From the NCBI RefSeq assembly GCF_963576675.1, contig NC_088911.1, forward strand, positions 135,597,929 to 135,661,928: a stretch of DNA of 64,000 bases, in the 5' to 3' direction. This DNA is from Euphorbia lathyris (taxonomy: Eukaryota > Streptophyta > Magnoliopsida > Malpighiales > Euphorbiaceae). Positions 10,665-21,838 of this stretch are shown piece after piece (the stretch's first letter is position 1; every line of letters begins with the position of its first letter). The notes beneath the pieces are model-generated. The model did no database searches and was not told where the DNA came from. It worked only from the letters and a program-made list of their open reading frames with translations. Both the position numbers and the translations under genes were made by a program.

Positions 10665-10889
10665 TCAGCATTGACACGTTAAAGTTACAAATGAAAATTC
10701 TGAAATATATTAAAATTCCTCAGCTATCAAGCTCTTCAAAGGAAATGACACATTAACAAAACATATTATTGTGTAAATAAATAAATAAAAATTTATTTTA
10801 TATTAATTTATACATTACACTTTGCCATATAACTCTCTCTCCCAAATTCTAACTTTACATTGCACTAAAATTTCTAACATTACAAACTC
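10665..10889. other. AT-rich intergenic sequence
   Basis: Nothing recognised. Confidence 0.4.
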
Positions 10890-11386
10890 ATAATAACTCT
10901 TCATTAGTACGGGTAGAAATGGTAGATCTTATTCGTATGTCATTAAATTTACATAATTGCAAAGAAAGAACTCAGATCGGAAGGTTCATAAAGGTTCAAG
11001 TGATGAAAATTGGATTAAAATTGTTTTTCTACGAATTTTGAATTTCGAGAAGTATATATATTTTTCTTTGTTGTTTGTGTTTGTTATATTTTTAATGGTT
11101 TGTTTTATTTTTTTGTAGTATTTTTTCTTACCTACGTGGATCATGTATCAGACGTAACTTATACTTATGTAAGGTTTTTTTTTTTACTTTTCATGTTGTA
11201 TTTTCATTTTCTTATATACGATATGATGCATACTTTTTTTATTAAAAAAAATCTCAAATAGTATCTTTTGGTTTAACAATTATAGATTTGATGAAAACAA
11301 TTACAACAACAAAAGTATTTTAAAAAATTAAGAAAAAAAAACTTAAACAATGTTATTTAATCCGCGTATCGCGGGTATTCGAGTAG
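10890..11386 (+). mobile_element. Possible Helitron 3' segment sharing sequence with 24880-25120
   Basis: 11360-11386 has the make-up of a Helitron 3' end: a hairpin CCGCG-TAT-CGCGG followed by a short spacer and GAGTAG, close to the expected CTAG, then T. Upstream, 10910-11160 is similar to 24880-25120, sharing for instance GGAAGGTTCATAA/GGTTC, then AAATTGGA and TTTCTACGAATTT against TTTCCGCGAATTC. This suggests a shared captured or repeated segment. The last-base mismatch and the undefined 5' end keep confidence low. Confidence 0.4.
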
Positions 11387-11397
11387 TATATAAAACT

Positions 11398-11556
11398 GAT
11401 GGTGATTTTCATATGGTCTTAGTCAATCATCTTTAGATTTAGGTTTATTAGATTTAAATTTTAGAATGATTCTTATCTCAATCCTAAAATCTTAAAAAGC
11501 TTAAATTTAATAGCGATTGATCAAATTTATTTTGTTTGTCACTGATCAGGTGAAAA
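11398..11556. mobile_element. Small inverted-repeat MITE
   Basis: The left arm around TAGATTTAGGTTTATTAGATTT and the right arm around TTAAATTTAATAGCGATTGATCAAATTT are roughly reverse complements around AATCCTAAAATC. The design resembles the element at 15445-15632 (arms with TTTGATCATTCGCTATTAGATC), so both may belong to one family. Ends and duplication are not fixed. Confidence 0.45.
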
Positions 11557-12534
11557 CCGCCGTATAAATTGAAAGTTCTAAATAAATGTGATAATTTTAT
11601 TTTATAATTTTATCTATTAATTGATACAGAGTAAAGTTGAAATAAATAGTTTTGATCTTAAATCAATAAAAAGTTTCTTCTCAAACCTAGCTTGAAGGAG
11701 TTAATCCCAATAGAATAGATTCACAAACTCCAATGAAGGCTGATTTTTGATTGATTCATAAAAAGATGTGCTTCAATACAAATAAGAGGCTTATTATATA
11801 CCTCTCATAATTCAAGAACAAAATACCTAGATACCCCAACTAGAGTTACGACCCAGTAGACAAAGGATATGGGTAAGAAGGGGATAAAGGGGAAATAACA
11901 TTTAGGTTACTATCCCTAAATGGCAAGACAGTAATTACGTGAGTGGCAAAATCATAAATTATAGAAAGGAACAAAAAACTGACGATTGTGTCTCTTTGTT
12001 CGGATTGTTGAAAAATCATGCAACACAACGTGTGGGGGTGCCACACGGCGTGTGGCCTTTGTTCTGCGCCCAGGCTTGAGTTTCCTTTGAGATTCACACG
12101 GCGTATGGATCGTTGACACGCCGTATGGGAATTAAGACGAGTCTTCCCCACTTATAGCTCCAACCTCACCCGACATGTGGACAGTGGCACAGCCGAGTGA
12201 CGGGTTTTCACTCAATCACTTCCATTCTGGCTCTTGTGTTGGAGATGTCCGCATCATTATGGAAAGAAATTTGGTAACCGTGCATAGGGTTGTAACTGGG
12301 CGAGGATTCCACATTCATATAGAGATTCATCTAAATGGAGAGAGAAAACCTTATTAACTTTTCCTACGAGGTGAGGATGAGGGAAATAAAAACCCCCAAA
12401 GGCAGGAATTGGGTGGTAACAGAGACATTTTTCCCACCCTACGTGAATCCTCATCCCCACCCCTACGAGAATTCTCTATAGGCATTCTTAAAAAAATACA
12501 TTTATAGTTATATATATATATTATGATAATATTA
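11557..12534. other. Probable old LTR fragment with CACACGGCGTGTG palindromes
   Basis: 11690-11830 resembles retrotransposon LTR or leader sequence (TATATACC and GATTCATAAAAAGATG wording), but no boundaries are clear. 12020-12140 carries several near-palindromes of the type CACACGGCGTGTGG, GACACGCCGTATGG and CACACGGCGTATGG. A 101-codon minus frame over this part has no recognisable motif and is probably accidental. Confidence 0.35.
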
Positions 12535-12543
12535 TTAAATTTA

Positions 12544-13580
12544 GGCTTAATAGGCACCCAGCCTCCTAAACTTGTAACTTTTTTTCACCTGGCCCCCTTA
12601 ACTTAGGGGACAACTCAACCCCCTCAACTCTCCAAAAACATCACATACAACTCCTTACACCCTTATGTTCAGTCAAAATATTGACCCGTGTAGAAAACGC
12701 GCTTGACTGTTGACCTCACCAATGTCACGTGTCATTTTTTCATTAAATTTTTCCATTAAGACCCCTGCTCGACGAGCAAGTCCATTTGTGCTCGGCGAGC
12801 AACTACTAGAGATGGATTTCGATCAGAATTCTTATGCCAGAATCCCAACTCGTAACACTCCAATTCGACCAGAAGACCTAATCTGACTATGAGCATTATA
12901 AATAGGAGTTAAAACTATATTGAAGGGCAATTTTTAGACAAGTGTTGTTTTGAATATATAGGTTATGTATCCAAGTGATTTTGTAACAAGTGATTGTGCC
13001 CCGCAAAGTTGTAGGGACATATCGCAGGAACGACGAATATCCATTTCACCTCGACGACAACTACCGCGAACCTCAGCACCTCGATAAGGCTGTGACGACA
13101 AACAACGACAGCACCTCGCATGCAATAATCACTTGGAACAAAATCACTTGGATATATAACCTGTATATTCAAAACAACACTTGTCTAAAAATTGCCCTTC
13201 AATATAGTTTTAACTCTTATTTATAGTGCTCAATGTCGCCTCATAGTCAGATTGGGTCTTCTGGTCGAATTGGAGTGTTACGAGTTGATTCAAGTTGAGA
13301 TTCTGGCATAAGAATTCTGTTCGAAATCCATCTGTGGTAGTTGCTCGCCGAGCAGTGGTCTCAATGGAAAATTTTAATGAAAAAAATGACACGTGGCATT
13401 GGTGTGATCCACACTCAAGCGCGTTTTCTACACAGGTTAATATTTTAACCGAACATAGGGGTGTAAGGGGCTGTATGTGATGTTTTTGGAGAGTTGAAGG
13501 GGTTGGGAGGTTGTCCCTTAAATTGAGGGGGCCAAGTAAAAAATAGTTACAAATTTAGAGGGTTAGATGCTTATTAAACC
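12544..13580. mobile_element. Long-TIR MULE (foldback type), non-autonomous
   Basis: The two ends are reverse complements over about 450 bases each (roughly 12544-12992 against 13120-13580), leaving a spacer of about 130 bases. Termini are GGCTTAATAGGCACCC and, reversed, GGTTTAATAAGCATCT. A perfect 9-bp duplication TTAAATTTA flanks it at 12535-12543 and 13581-13589, the length made by Mutator-like transposases. Arms contain CG palindromes (GCTCGACGAGC at 12767, GCTCGGCGAGC at 12790, GCTCGCCGAGC at 13343). There is no transposase; the GC-richer spacer (13000-13115) has no recognised content and could be captured DNA. Confidence 0.9.
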
Positions 13581-13589
13581 TTAAATTTA

Positions 13590-13909
13590 TACTTAATAGT
13601 CGGTAACCTACAATTGAATAATGTGAATCCTTAAAATTTGAGTATTGAGAAAAAAGAAGCCGTACTAATTGAATTAGTATTATATTTTCTTAATAGTATT
13701 ATACGACAACATTTTAATTACACTACCAAAAAATGTTATTTCGTAATTGAGTAACGAGAATAATAATTCACACGAGATCGAAGACGATTTTTTCCCATTT
13801 CATCAATGGAGACGAGAATGAGAATTCTCTATTTAGTCGAAGATATAGGTGGAGATAGTAGTCTCCATCTCCACCGTAACTATTTGCAACACTAACCATG
13901 CGACACACA
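13590..13909. other. Intergenic sequence
   Basis: No gene or element ends recognised. The short run 13790-13880 is slightly GC-richer with repeated GAGACGAGAATGAGAATTCTC-like words. Confidence 0.4.
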
Positions 13910-14572
13910 GGCCCTGTTTGGGAATTAGCTGTTAGCTGATTACATTAGCTGATTTGACTAACTGTTTGTGTAGACCTGTTTGGTGAAAATTAGCTTATTG
14001 ATAATAGCGGTTTGTGCAAAAAGACGAATAATGGCATTTTTTTAATACATAAAAATATATTTAAAATAATTAGGGTTAAAAAAGTCCATTAATTTTAATA
14101 TTGCAAAACGCTACTCCCTCCATTCTCAAATACGTGTCGTTTTAGATAATTGTTTTTGTTCTTTTTAAGTGTCGTTTTCGTTTTTCAATAAAATTTAGTG
14201 TAGTTTTTTGGTCTAAGCATTTAAATTTTGTCTTGATTTATGTGTTTTTTAAGCTTTCAAAGTTTTTCCTCCAACCATCATAGGACAGAGAATTTTTATT
14301 TAGTTAATCCATGTAAATTTATTAATTTAATTGCATATTAATTGTGTTTCTTAATTTGTATGAAAAACTCTAAAACGACACTTATTTGAGAATGGAGGGA
14401 GTAATTGAAAAAGCTCCTAAAAGGAGCGTTTACTAAATTAACGTTTTCATCCCAAAACTCTCTCCCAAACCTCTTTCCACCAAACACTCCAATCAGCGTT
14501 TCAGTGGTCAAACCGCTAAAGTTGGTCAAAACCGCTCTTTTTATCTCAAAACGCTCTTTAACAAACAGGACC
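13910..14572. mobile_element. hAT-like MITE carrying a nested Stowaway
   Basis: The left end GGCCCTGTTTGGGAATTAGC and the right end GCTCTTTAACAAACAGGACC are inverted repeats of the widespread GGCCCTGTTTGG type. Repeated AGCGGTTT and AACCGCT words lie inside each end. A 288-bp Stowaway element interrupts it. A clean 8-bp target duplication is not visible; CACACAG-like and CCACAAA-like flanks are only weakly similar. Confidence 0.65.
14114..14401. mobile_element. Stowaway-type (Tc1/mariner) MITE
   Basis: Terminal inverted repeats CTCCCTCCATTCTCAAATA and TATTTGAGAATGGAGGGAG are perfect over 19 bases. They are flanked by TA on both sides (14112-14113 and 14402-14403), the classical Stowaway signature. 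The 288-bp interior is AT-rich and non-coding, with inverted ACACTTA/TAAGTGT-like subterminal sequence. It is nested in the hAT-like MITE and therefore younger than it. Confidence 0.95.
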
Positions 14573-14832
14573 ACAAATTAACATAATGATAAAAAAAAAA
14601 AATTTAACATAATGATGTAGAAAGTTTATTTTACTCATGCGTTGCTAAATTGATTTTCGGCAAAAAAAAAAAATTACGAGCCGCTTAAATATTATGCTAA
14701 AGAAATGCAAATAAAACAAATAATTCTCATCAAAAACATTTGTGACTACAAATAAATAATTATGGGTCTAATTATTGAAAAGATTAAAGAATTTATGTTG
14801 TTTTTTTGCTTTAATTTTAGAATTAATTATAA

Positions 14833-15262
14833 GTAGATGTCTTGTGGTTTTGCAGTATTATATGGTATTTTTTTTGCAAACGCAATCCTATAGTTTGTAA
14901 AATTTTATATTTGGGTTTACGTTGTCAGAATTTAGCCACTAACGATCTCAAAATGAAAACTTACAAGAGTTAAATTATATTTTAAGCAACTTTAATTTTT
15001 AACTTTTTAGGTTTGAGTTCATTTAGTTGTTTTTTTATGAGAGATTAAATTAATGTTTAGAAAAAAAAAACTCAAAAAATGATGACTTTAAAAAATTAGA
15101 AGTATGGTTTCATTGTAAATATTATACTAAATAACTTTAATTTTTGAAAAATTTCATTTTGAGGTCGTTATCGGTTAAATTTGGCAAAGTAAAAAAATAC
15201 AAATTTTGCAAATCATAAGATTGCTTTTGTAAAAAAAAAAATTACCACAGGTATCCATCTGT
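14833..15262. mobile_element. Foldback MITE, family also at 22732 and 25553
   Basis: The left (AGATGTCTTGTGGTTTTGC then GCAAACGCAATC) and right (GATTGCTTTTGT then ACCACAGGTATCCATCT) parts are reverse complements with mismatches. Inner words CACTAACGATCTCAAAATG and TGAGGTCGTTATCGGT are also inverted copies. Similar inner sequence (GGTCGATAACGACCTC) appears in the copies near 22800 and 25640. No coding sequence. Confidence 0.7.
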
Positions 15263-15444
15263 AAATCCACAAATATTTCTTTTTTTAATTCTTTAAAGCT
15301 CCGTATGCTTTTCGCCAAAACAAAACCTTACAAATTTAAAAATGAAATTGCAAGACATGAAATTGAAATTAAAATAGAGAATTTGAAAATTAGGAATCGA
15401 ATGGTATTATGTCGTTCATGATTCTCTTAATTAAGGATGATAGT

Positions 15445-15632
15445 AATGTTCACATACACCTTATTGACCAAATGAATTTGATCATTCGCTATTAGATCTA
15501 TGCTTATTAAATCTAAGTCTTAGGATGCTTTGAATCTCCACCTTAGAATTCTAATAAGTCTACATCTAACGATGAATGACCAAATTCTACATAGTCATTA
15601 AGATGATGAATGTGTATTAATTAAACATCAAT
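15445..15632. mobile_element. Small inverted-repeat MITE
   Basis: The left arm CACATACACCTTATTGACC followed by GATCATTCGCTATTAGATC is reverse-complementary, with mismatches, to the right arm ending GATGAATGTGTATTAATTAA. It is non-coding and resembles the element at 11398-11556. Confidence 0.6.
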
Positions 15633-15688
15633 TTTTTTTTTCCTTTCCAAAAGCGTTTGTAAATCTAATAATAAAACATAATATATCA

Positions 15689-16652
15689 AAAGGGGAATAC
15701 AAACCGAGGCAAGGGATAAAGAAAAAGGAAAGGGGTCTCATAAAGAAAACCTAGAAAACCTAAAAGAGATGGCGCCGCCTAACCTAATCGCCGATTGAAG
15801 CCGCCCCGCCTGCCATCTTGCTCAGCCATCGCCAGCCGCGTCGTCTTCGTCTTGCTCAGCCGCTGTTTCAGATCTCGCACCGCCTTCGTTGGGTTAGGTG
15901 CTAATAATGGCTCTGGTAGGTTTTTGGTTTTCTCCGCCGCCGCTCCCGTCTCCTCGCCGTCTCTGTGTTTAGTCTCGAGGATCTGTTTCTCCCGTCTGTC
16001 GCCGGTGTCTTCGCCGCCGCCTTACCGCTGTGTTTATGATATCAAGATCTGTTAGGGTTTGGTTTCTCTCCGCCGCCGCTCTCTCCTCGCCGGTGTTTCC
16101 GTGTATAGGGTCGCGGATCTGTGTTATCCCGTCCGCCGCCGAGCTTTCGGTGCCGACTCTGCTCTTGCTTCACAGATTTGTTCCGGAGCTGATTCCGGTC
16201 TGATATTATAATAGATAGTTCATGGTTTGTTCCTGTGGTATTTTTTTTTGGTCTGTGGATGATCCCTGCGTTTGTTTATTATTCGTTGCTCGCGGTTCTG
16301 TTTCCAGCGCCGGTCCAATAGCTCAATCTGTATATTCCTCAACGATACCATTGACATTGTTATCTACAAAATTATTTGAAATAACTATAATGAATCCTCA
16401 AAAAAAAAAAAGTTGTCAGTTTGAGCTTTATAAAGTAAATAACCTAAAATCAAAATAAGCCTATTAGTTTTATTAAAGTGATATTAAGGGGTGGTTTCAT
16501 TGGTTAATTGGCTATTAATCACTTTGGATTCAAGAGTTGTCACTTTGGTTTCAAGAGTTTGATTTAAGAATCTCTCCCGTATGAGGAGTTTTTTCCGGAC
16601 AATTTTACTGTAACTTTTTCCGTGGTCAGATCTAGTCTTTGTATTCAATTCA
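15689..16652 (+). promoter_or_regulatory. 5' UTR / internal promoter region of the LINE
   Basis: A GC- and CT-rich leader with many GCCGCCGC blocks at 15765-16200. LINEs of this type carry their promoter downstream of the start site (family knowledge). An 86-codon frame at 15795-16055 lies in it but looks like a product of the biased composition. No direct promoter motif can be proven. Confidence 0.5.
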
Positions 16653-17741
16653 ATGGCAATTCCAAATAATCATAACATGATTGATGTGGTGGATAGAAGT
16701 TTACAGTTGGGTCTTGTGCTTGAAGCAGATGATGTGGTTCAAACAATGCCGATTCAACGATGGAGTTTTCTTGGGCATTTTTTGACGGAGAGGAATATAA
16801 GAGCCCAAAAAATGCTGAGCATTTTGGCTGATATCTGGCAACCGGCAAAAGGGTTGACGGTGGAACCATTGGGTCCTAATCTGTTTCGGTTTGATCTATA
16901 TCATCCATGGGAGCGTGAACGGATCTTAAAAGGAGGCCCTTGGACTTATGACCAACATCTTTTAATCATGCAGAAACTTGAAGGGGATGTTGTTCGTGGT
17001 GATGAAGAACTTATGTTTACGGAGATGTGGGTTCAAGTTCATAATTTGCCTAGTGGTTTTATGTCAGAAAGGGTGGCTGTTTTGATTGGGAATACTTTAG
17101 GGAGTTTTGTTGAATCGGATCCGAATAACTTCAATGGTGTCGGCAGAACGTATATGAGGGTTAGGGTTTCTCTTGATGTTCAGAAAAGCTTGTGTGCTTC
17201 TATGCCTATTAGCAGAGCGGGTGAGACCCTGCAAACCATTATGTTCAAATATGAACGTCTGCCTATATTCTGTTTTTTCTGTGGTTGTTTAGGGCATGCT
17301 GAGAGATTCTGCCTGAAATTGCTTGATGTACCTGATCCGGCTACTATCATACGACCATTCTCGGTGGAATTGCGTGCTCTGCCCCGCAGGTTACAGCTCC
17401 CTCCTCAGTCGAAGTGGCTCTTATCAAAGCCGCCTGAAACGGCTCGTCCGGTGGAAAATATGGAGGCCCCAGAAAGTTCTAATGGAGGTATTACGAACCA
17501 AGGAGTTGGGACGAAGACAGTGTTGAATACTATTTCCTTGTTTGAAAATAATAAGGGGATGGCATCTAAGCAAGGAGAAAAGAAGGATAGCCTTTTTGTA
17601 ATGGAGTCAAAGAGGAGAAGAAAGGAGGAGGTGGTTGAGAATAAAACATCTGATATGGTGGTGGATACAACGCCAGTGATGACTGGTTCAAAGAAATTTC
17701 AGCAGGCAGGCTCTGGTGACCAGACCCGCCGAGGAGAATGA
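16653..17741 (+). CDS. LINE ORF1, gag-like RNA-binding protein (362 aa)
   Basis: Nucleic-acid-binding protein that would coat LINE RNA. The N-terminal ~170 residues fit the DUF4283 region of plant L1 ORF1 (PIQRWSFLGHFLTER, FRFDLYHPWERERILKGGPW, WVQVHNLPSGFM). One CCHC zinc knuckle, CFFCGCLGHAERFC, lies at about residues 207-220, followed by a basic, low-complexity tail. The frame is intact. Its stop overlaps the ORF2 start as ATGA (17738-17741), so ORF2 translation would most simply rely on termination-reinitiation. Start: the first ATG that covers the conserved region. Confidence 0.9.
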   Translation: MAIPNNHNMIDVVDRSLQLGLVLEADDVVQTMPIQRWSFLGHFLTERNIRAQKMLSILADIWQPAKGLTVEPLGPNLFRFDLYHPWERERILKGGPWTYDQHLLIMQKLEGDVVRGDEELMFTEMWVQVHNLPSGFMSERVAVLIGNTLGSFVESDPNNFNGVGRTYMRVRVSLDVQKSLCASMPISRAGETLQTIMFKYERLPIFCFFCGCLGHAERFCLKLLDVPDPATIIRPFSVELRALPRRLQLPPQSKWLLSKPPETARPVENMEAPESSNGGITNQGVGTKTVLNTISLFENNKGMASKQGEKKDSLFVMESKRRRKEEVVENKTSDMVVDTTPVMTGSKKFQQAGSGDQTRRGE

Positions 17742-20700
17742 GTACGTTAAGCTGGAACTGTCGAGGTATGGGCAACCCTCGAACAGTTCGTATGTTGAAG
17801 AACTTAGTTGCTAGGTTCAAGCCCGATTTTATCTTTCTGACGGAGGTGAAATGTAACCGCGAGAAAGTTGAGGTAATAAAGTGTAGCCTTTCTTATTCTG
17901 GTCTCTTTTTCATTGATCCTATTAACCAAGGTGGAGGTTTGGCCGTTCTTTGGAAAATTAATGGTTCAGTTAGTTTGTTGCGGGCTTCTAGAAATTTTAT
18001 TGATGTCAAAGTCTCTTTACTGGGTTTGCCGGAGTATCGATTAACCGGTTTTTATGGTTTTCCTGAGCGTTCTAGAAGGCCAGCTTCTTGGGAGATGATC
18101 CGAGATCTGTGTAGTAATTGTTCTTTGCCTTGGGTAATTATTGGAGATTTTAACGACATGGCTTTACAGAGTGAGAAGAGTGGTGGTCGCAGACATCCTC
18201 CTTATTTAATTAATGGTTTTTCTGATGTGATTGAGCATTGTAATCTATTCGAGGTCCCAATGATTGGACATGCGTTTACTTGGGAAAAGAGCAGAGGCTA
18301 TCATAATTTTGTTGAAGAGAAGTTAGATCGGGGTTTAGCGTCATCCAGCTGGCTTCAATTGTTTCCTTCGGCCAAAGTTATTAATGAGGAAGCTTCGGCC
18401 TCTGATCATTCAGCTCTTGTGCTGTGTCCGACCTCCAGTGAAGGGGTGTTTGTTCGCCGGTTCCGATTCGAAGCTGCTTGGACTCAGGAACCTGATTGTC
18501 GTGAGCGGATTGTAAGTTCCTGGAATGGGAATGTCTCGGAGGACATTTTGGTTTGACAGGAGCACTGCGGGCAGGCGCTGTATCAGTGGGGAGCTGAGTT
18601 ACGCAGTCGGTTTTCTTCCAAACTTGTGGATTGTCGAGCTGAGATTAAAAGGCTGCAGAATTGTGCTGACGGGACTAGTCAGTCGTTACTTTTAGAAGCT
18701 CGGGAAAAGTTGGAAAATATCCTGTACCAACAGGAATTGTATTGGAAGCAAAGAGCAAAAAAATTATGGCTGGCTGGAGGTGATATGAATTCAAAATTTT
18801 TTCATGCAGCTGCTAATAATAGAAGGAAAAAAATAGCTTTGCGAGGCTTCGTGATGTTGATGGCGAATGGCGCAGCTGGGGTGCAGGTTTGGATTCTATT
18901 ATTCTCTCTTATTTTACTCAGCTTTTTACCTCGAATGGTTGTGTTTTGGGGCCTATTATTGAAAATGTGGTGCCAAAGTTGTCTGTGGAAAATTGCGATA
19001 TGCTCTGGGGTGTTTTTAATGCCGTGGAAATTAAAGAAGCCTTGTTTTCAATGCACCCTGACAAAAGCCCTGGTCCTGATGGTTTTAACCCCGGTTTTTA
19101 TCAGAAATTTTGGGATGTAGTAGGAGCTCATGTTACTGAAGCATGTTTGTTATGGTTAAATTCTGGATTGTTGCCTGATGAGATTCATGAAACTAATATT
19201 GTATTAATCCCTAAGAAATCGAAGCCTGAGATGGTTTCTGACTTGAGACCGATAGCTCTTTGTAATGTGATATACAAAATTGTGTCAAAAGTCTTAGCTA
19301 ATCGGTTAAAGAAAGTGCTTCATGTTCTTATATCTCCGTCCCAGAGTGCCTTTATCCCTGGCAGACTTATCTCTGATAATGTTATGCTGACATTTGAGGT
19401 GAATCACTATCTCCATCAGAAGACTAGAAGAGTTTCAAGTGGTGTAGCTGCTCTTAAACTTGATATGTCTAAAGCATATGACAGGATGGAATGGAAATTT
19501 CTTCAGGAGATGTTAGTGAAACTTGGTTTCCCATCGAGCTTTGTTAACCTATTAATGCAGTGCGTTACTAAGGTTAAATATAGGGTTGTCCATGGGAAGC
19601 ATGTTGTGGGCCCTATTGTTCCACAGAGGGGGTTCCATCAAGGGGATCCGCTGTCACCATATCTTTTCATTATCTGTGCAGAGGGTCTTTCTCTCTACTT
19701 ATCTCGACTAGAATCAGAAGGTCAAATCCGAGGTTGTGTTGTTGCGAATCAAGCGCCAGCAATCTCTCATCTGTTCTTCGCTGACGATAGTTACTTCTTC
19801 TTCGGAGCCAATCGATCAGAAGCTTCTGTAATTAAACAAGCTCTAAATGATTATGAGTGTGCTTCTGGACAGAAAATAAATTTATCAAAATCCTCTATAT
19901 CTTTCAGTCGAAACTGCCCAGATGGTGGGTGTGCTGAAACTAGTAATATTTTGGGGGTTTCCGTTGTAGCCCTCCCGGATAGGTACGTGGGTCTACCTTC
20001 GGTGGTGGGAAGGAATAAGGCACAGGTTTTTGGCTTTGTTGAGGACATGGTGCGGGCTAGACTGAAGAGCTGGAAGGCCAGATTTCTGTCAAGAGCTGGA
20101 AAGGAGATTATGATTAAATCAGTAGTGCAGGCGCTTCCTTCTTATGCTATGAGTCTTTTCCTCTTTCCTATGAATATCTGTGATGATCTTGAGAAGTTGA
20201 TGAATTCTTTTTGGTGGGGATCGGATGTTTCGGGTAAAGGTAGCTTACATTGGAAAGTGTGGGATAAGCTGTGTTGTCCTAAAAAAGCTGGTGGAATGGG
20301 TTTCAGAAAATTGCATAATTTCAACTTAACTTTATTGGCCAAGCAAGGTTGGCGGCTTAGCTCAAATCATGAGTCTCTTGTGGCTCGAGTTTTTAAGGCT
20401 CTTTATTATCCGAATTGTTCTTTTCTTGATGCATCTTTATCTGATGGGCCTAGCTTCATTTGGCGCAGTATTATGGGCGCTCAAGAATTGTTAAAGTCGG
20501 GTATTCGAAAATTTGTAGGGGCGGGTGGGGAAGTCCGGATTTGGGATGACCCGTGGCTCCCTGACGATCATTTTCCATATATTGTAAGTGAAAAATTGGA
20601 TGGGGTAGGGGTGGAAGTGGCTGCTGATCTAATGGAGGAGGGTTAGCGATCTTGGGATGTTGGGTTAGTTTCGGGCATTTTTGCTCCTCGAGATGCAGAT

Positions 20701-21831
20701 CTTATTCTCCGTATCCCCTTATCTAATCGGGTTGATCAAGATGTGTGGTATTGGAGGGATGACCGTCGGGGCAACTATACAGTTAAAAGTGGGTACAGAA
20801 AGCTTATGTCTGGATTTGGAACAAATTGGTTCATTGATTCTCCTCTATGGAATAAAGTTTGGAATCTTAAAGTGCCCCCTAAAGTTAAGAACCTCCTTTG
20901 GCGGGTTCTTGCTAACTGTTTCCCTTCTAAAGTCGCGCTGAAAGCCCGAGGGGTTCCTATCTCAGATTTATGTGAGCTATGTCATGGGGCGGTGGAAGAT
21001 TCGAATCACATTTTTCTCAGATGTACTATGGCTCGAGCTATTTGGACTATTTCGCCTATTGGGGATGTGGGAACCCAATTTCAAAACATTTTTTATTATT
21101 GGGTGTGGATCTTCTCTAAACCGATGGAGCTTGTTGAGCTTGTAGCGGCCTTATGGTGGATTATTTGGGGTTATAGAAATGACATTGTGTGGAATCGGAA
21201 GGATTCACAAGCTTCAATCTTGTTCCATTCGGCTGTTTCATTCCTACAGGCCTGGAAGAAAGCGCATGCGTCGGTTTCTCCTTCAGGTAGTCCGGCTGTG
21301 CCAAGCCTGAAGGTGTGGCAGCGTCCTCCAATTGGATTCCTAAAATTGAATGTGGATGGTGCGTTATTTGCAGACAAGAATGTGGTTGGGTTTGGGTGTA
21401 TTGTTCGGGATGAGTTGGGCCGTTTTGTTGCGGCTAAAAATGGATCCTTGCAGAATTATCAAGATGCATCGTTCATTGAAGCGCTATCGGTCCGAGAGGC
21501 TCTTAGTTGGATCAAAGACCGCGAATGGAAGGATATAATCATTGAATCAGATTCTTTGATAGTGGTACAGTCTATGGCCCGCCTGTTACAGGTTTCATAT
21601 CCTTTTAATGCCTTAGCCAATGATTGTCATTTTTCTTTGAACGAGTCTTTTAATTGCTCTATTCGTTTTGTCTGTCGTTCTGCAAACTCTGTTGCTCATT
21701 TGTTAGCTAGAAGTAGTATTTTACCTTTACATCGGGGTGAGTGGTTTTCTGTACCCCTGATTTTATTTGTAATATGCTTCTTCTTGATTCTTAATATATG
21801 CTATTTGGTTGTCAAAAAAAATAAAACATAA
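17738..21831 (+). pseudogene. LINE ORF2: AP endonuclease-RT-RNase H, 3 lesions
   Basis: Multidomain enzyme for nicking DNA and reverse transcription. The APE-type endonuclease (17738-18430) shows LSWNCRGMG, LTEVK, IIGDFND and ASDHSAL. The RT (about 19060-20000) shows DKSPGPDGF, LRPIALCNVIYKI, QSAFIPGR, LKLDMSKAYDRMEW, GDPLSPYLF and FADDSYFF in place of YADD. A zinc-binding RVT region (about 20745-21060) and an RNase H-like domain (21340-21720; LNVDGA, IVRDELGR, IESDS, SANSVAHLLA) follow. Lesions: TGA at 18554-18556, a one-base loss (or two-base gain) around 18835-18850, and TAG at 20644-20646. The final frame has no own stop and runs through the poly(A) into the target duplication, ending at TAA 21829-21831. 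Confidence 0.9.
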
Positions 21832-21838
21832 TATATCA

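Larger units (their letters stand above)
15689..21819 (+). mobile_element. Nearly full-length L1-type LINE
   Basis: A 6.1-kb non-LTR retrotransposon with 5' UTR, ORF1, ORF2 and a short poly(A). It is bracketed by a perfect 19-bp target duplication, AATAAAACATAATATATCA, at 15670-15688 and 21820-21838. The duplication has not drifted, and only two stop codons plus one frameshift break ORF2, so insertion is probably recent in TE terms. The 5' UTR (15689-16652) is CT/CG-rich in its first half, unlike the surrounding DNA, and probably holds the internal promoter. The element transposes by target-primed reverse transcription. Confidence 0.95.

Noticed and set aside
11846..12151. 101-codon minus frame over the CACACGGCGTGTG palindromes as a gene
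   Set aside because: No motif, composition shaped by repeats, no supporting structure around it.
15795..16055. 86-codon frame in the LINE 5' UTR as a gene
   Set aside because: Composition-driven (CT/CG-rich leader), no motif, inside the element boundaries before ORF1.
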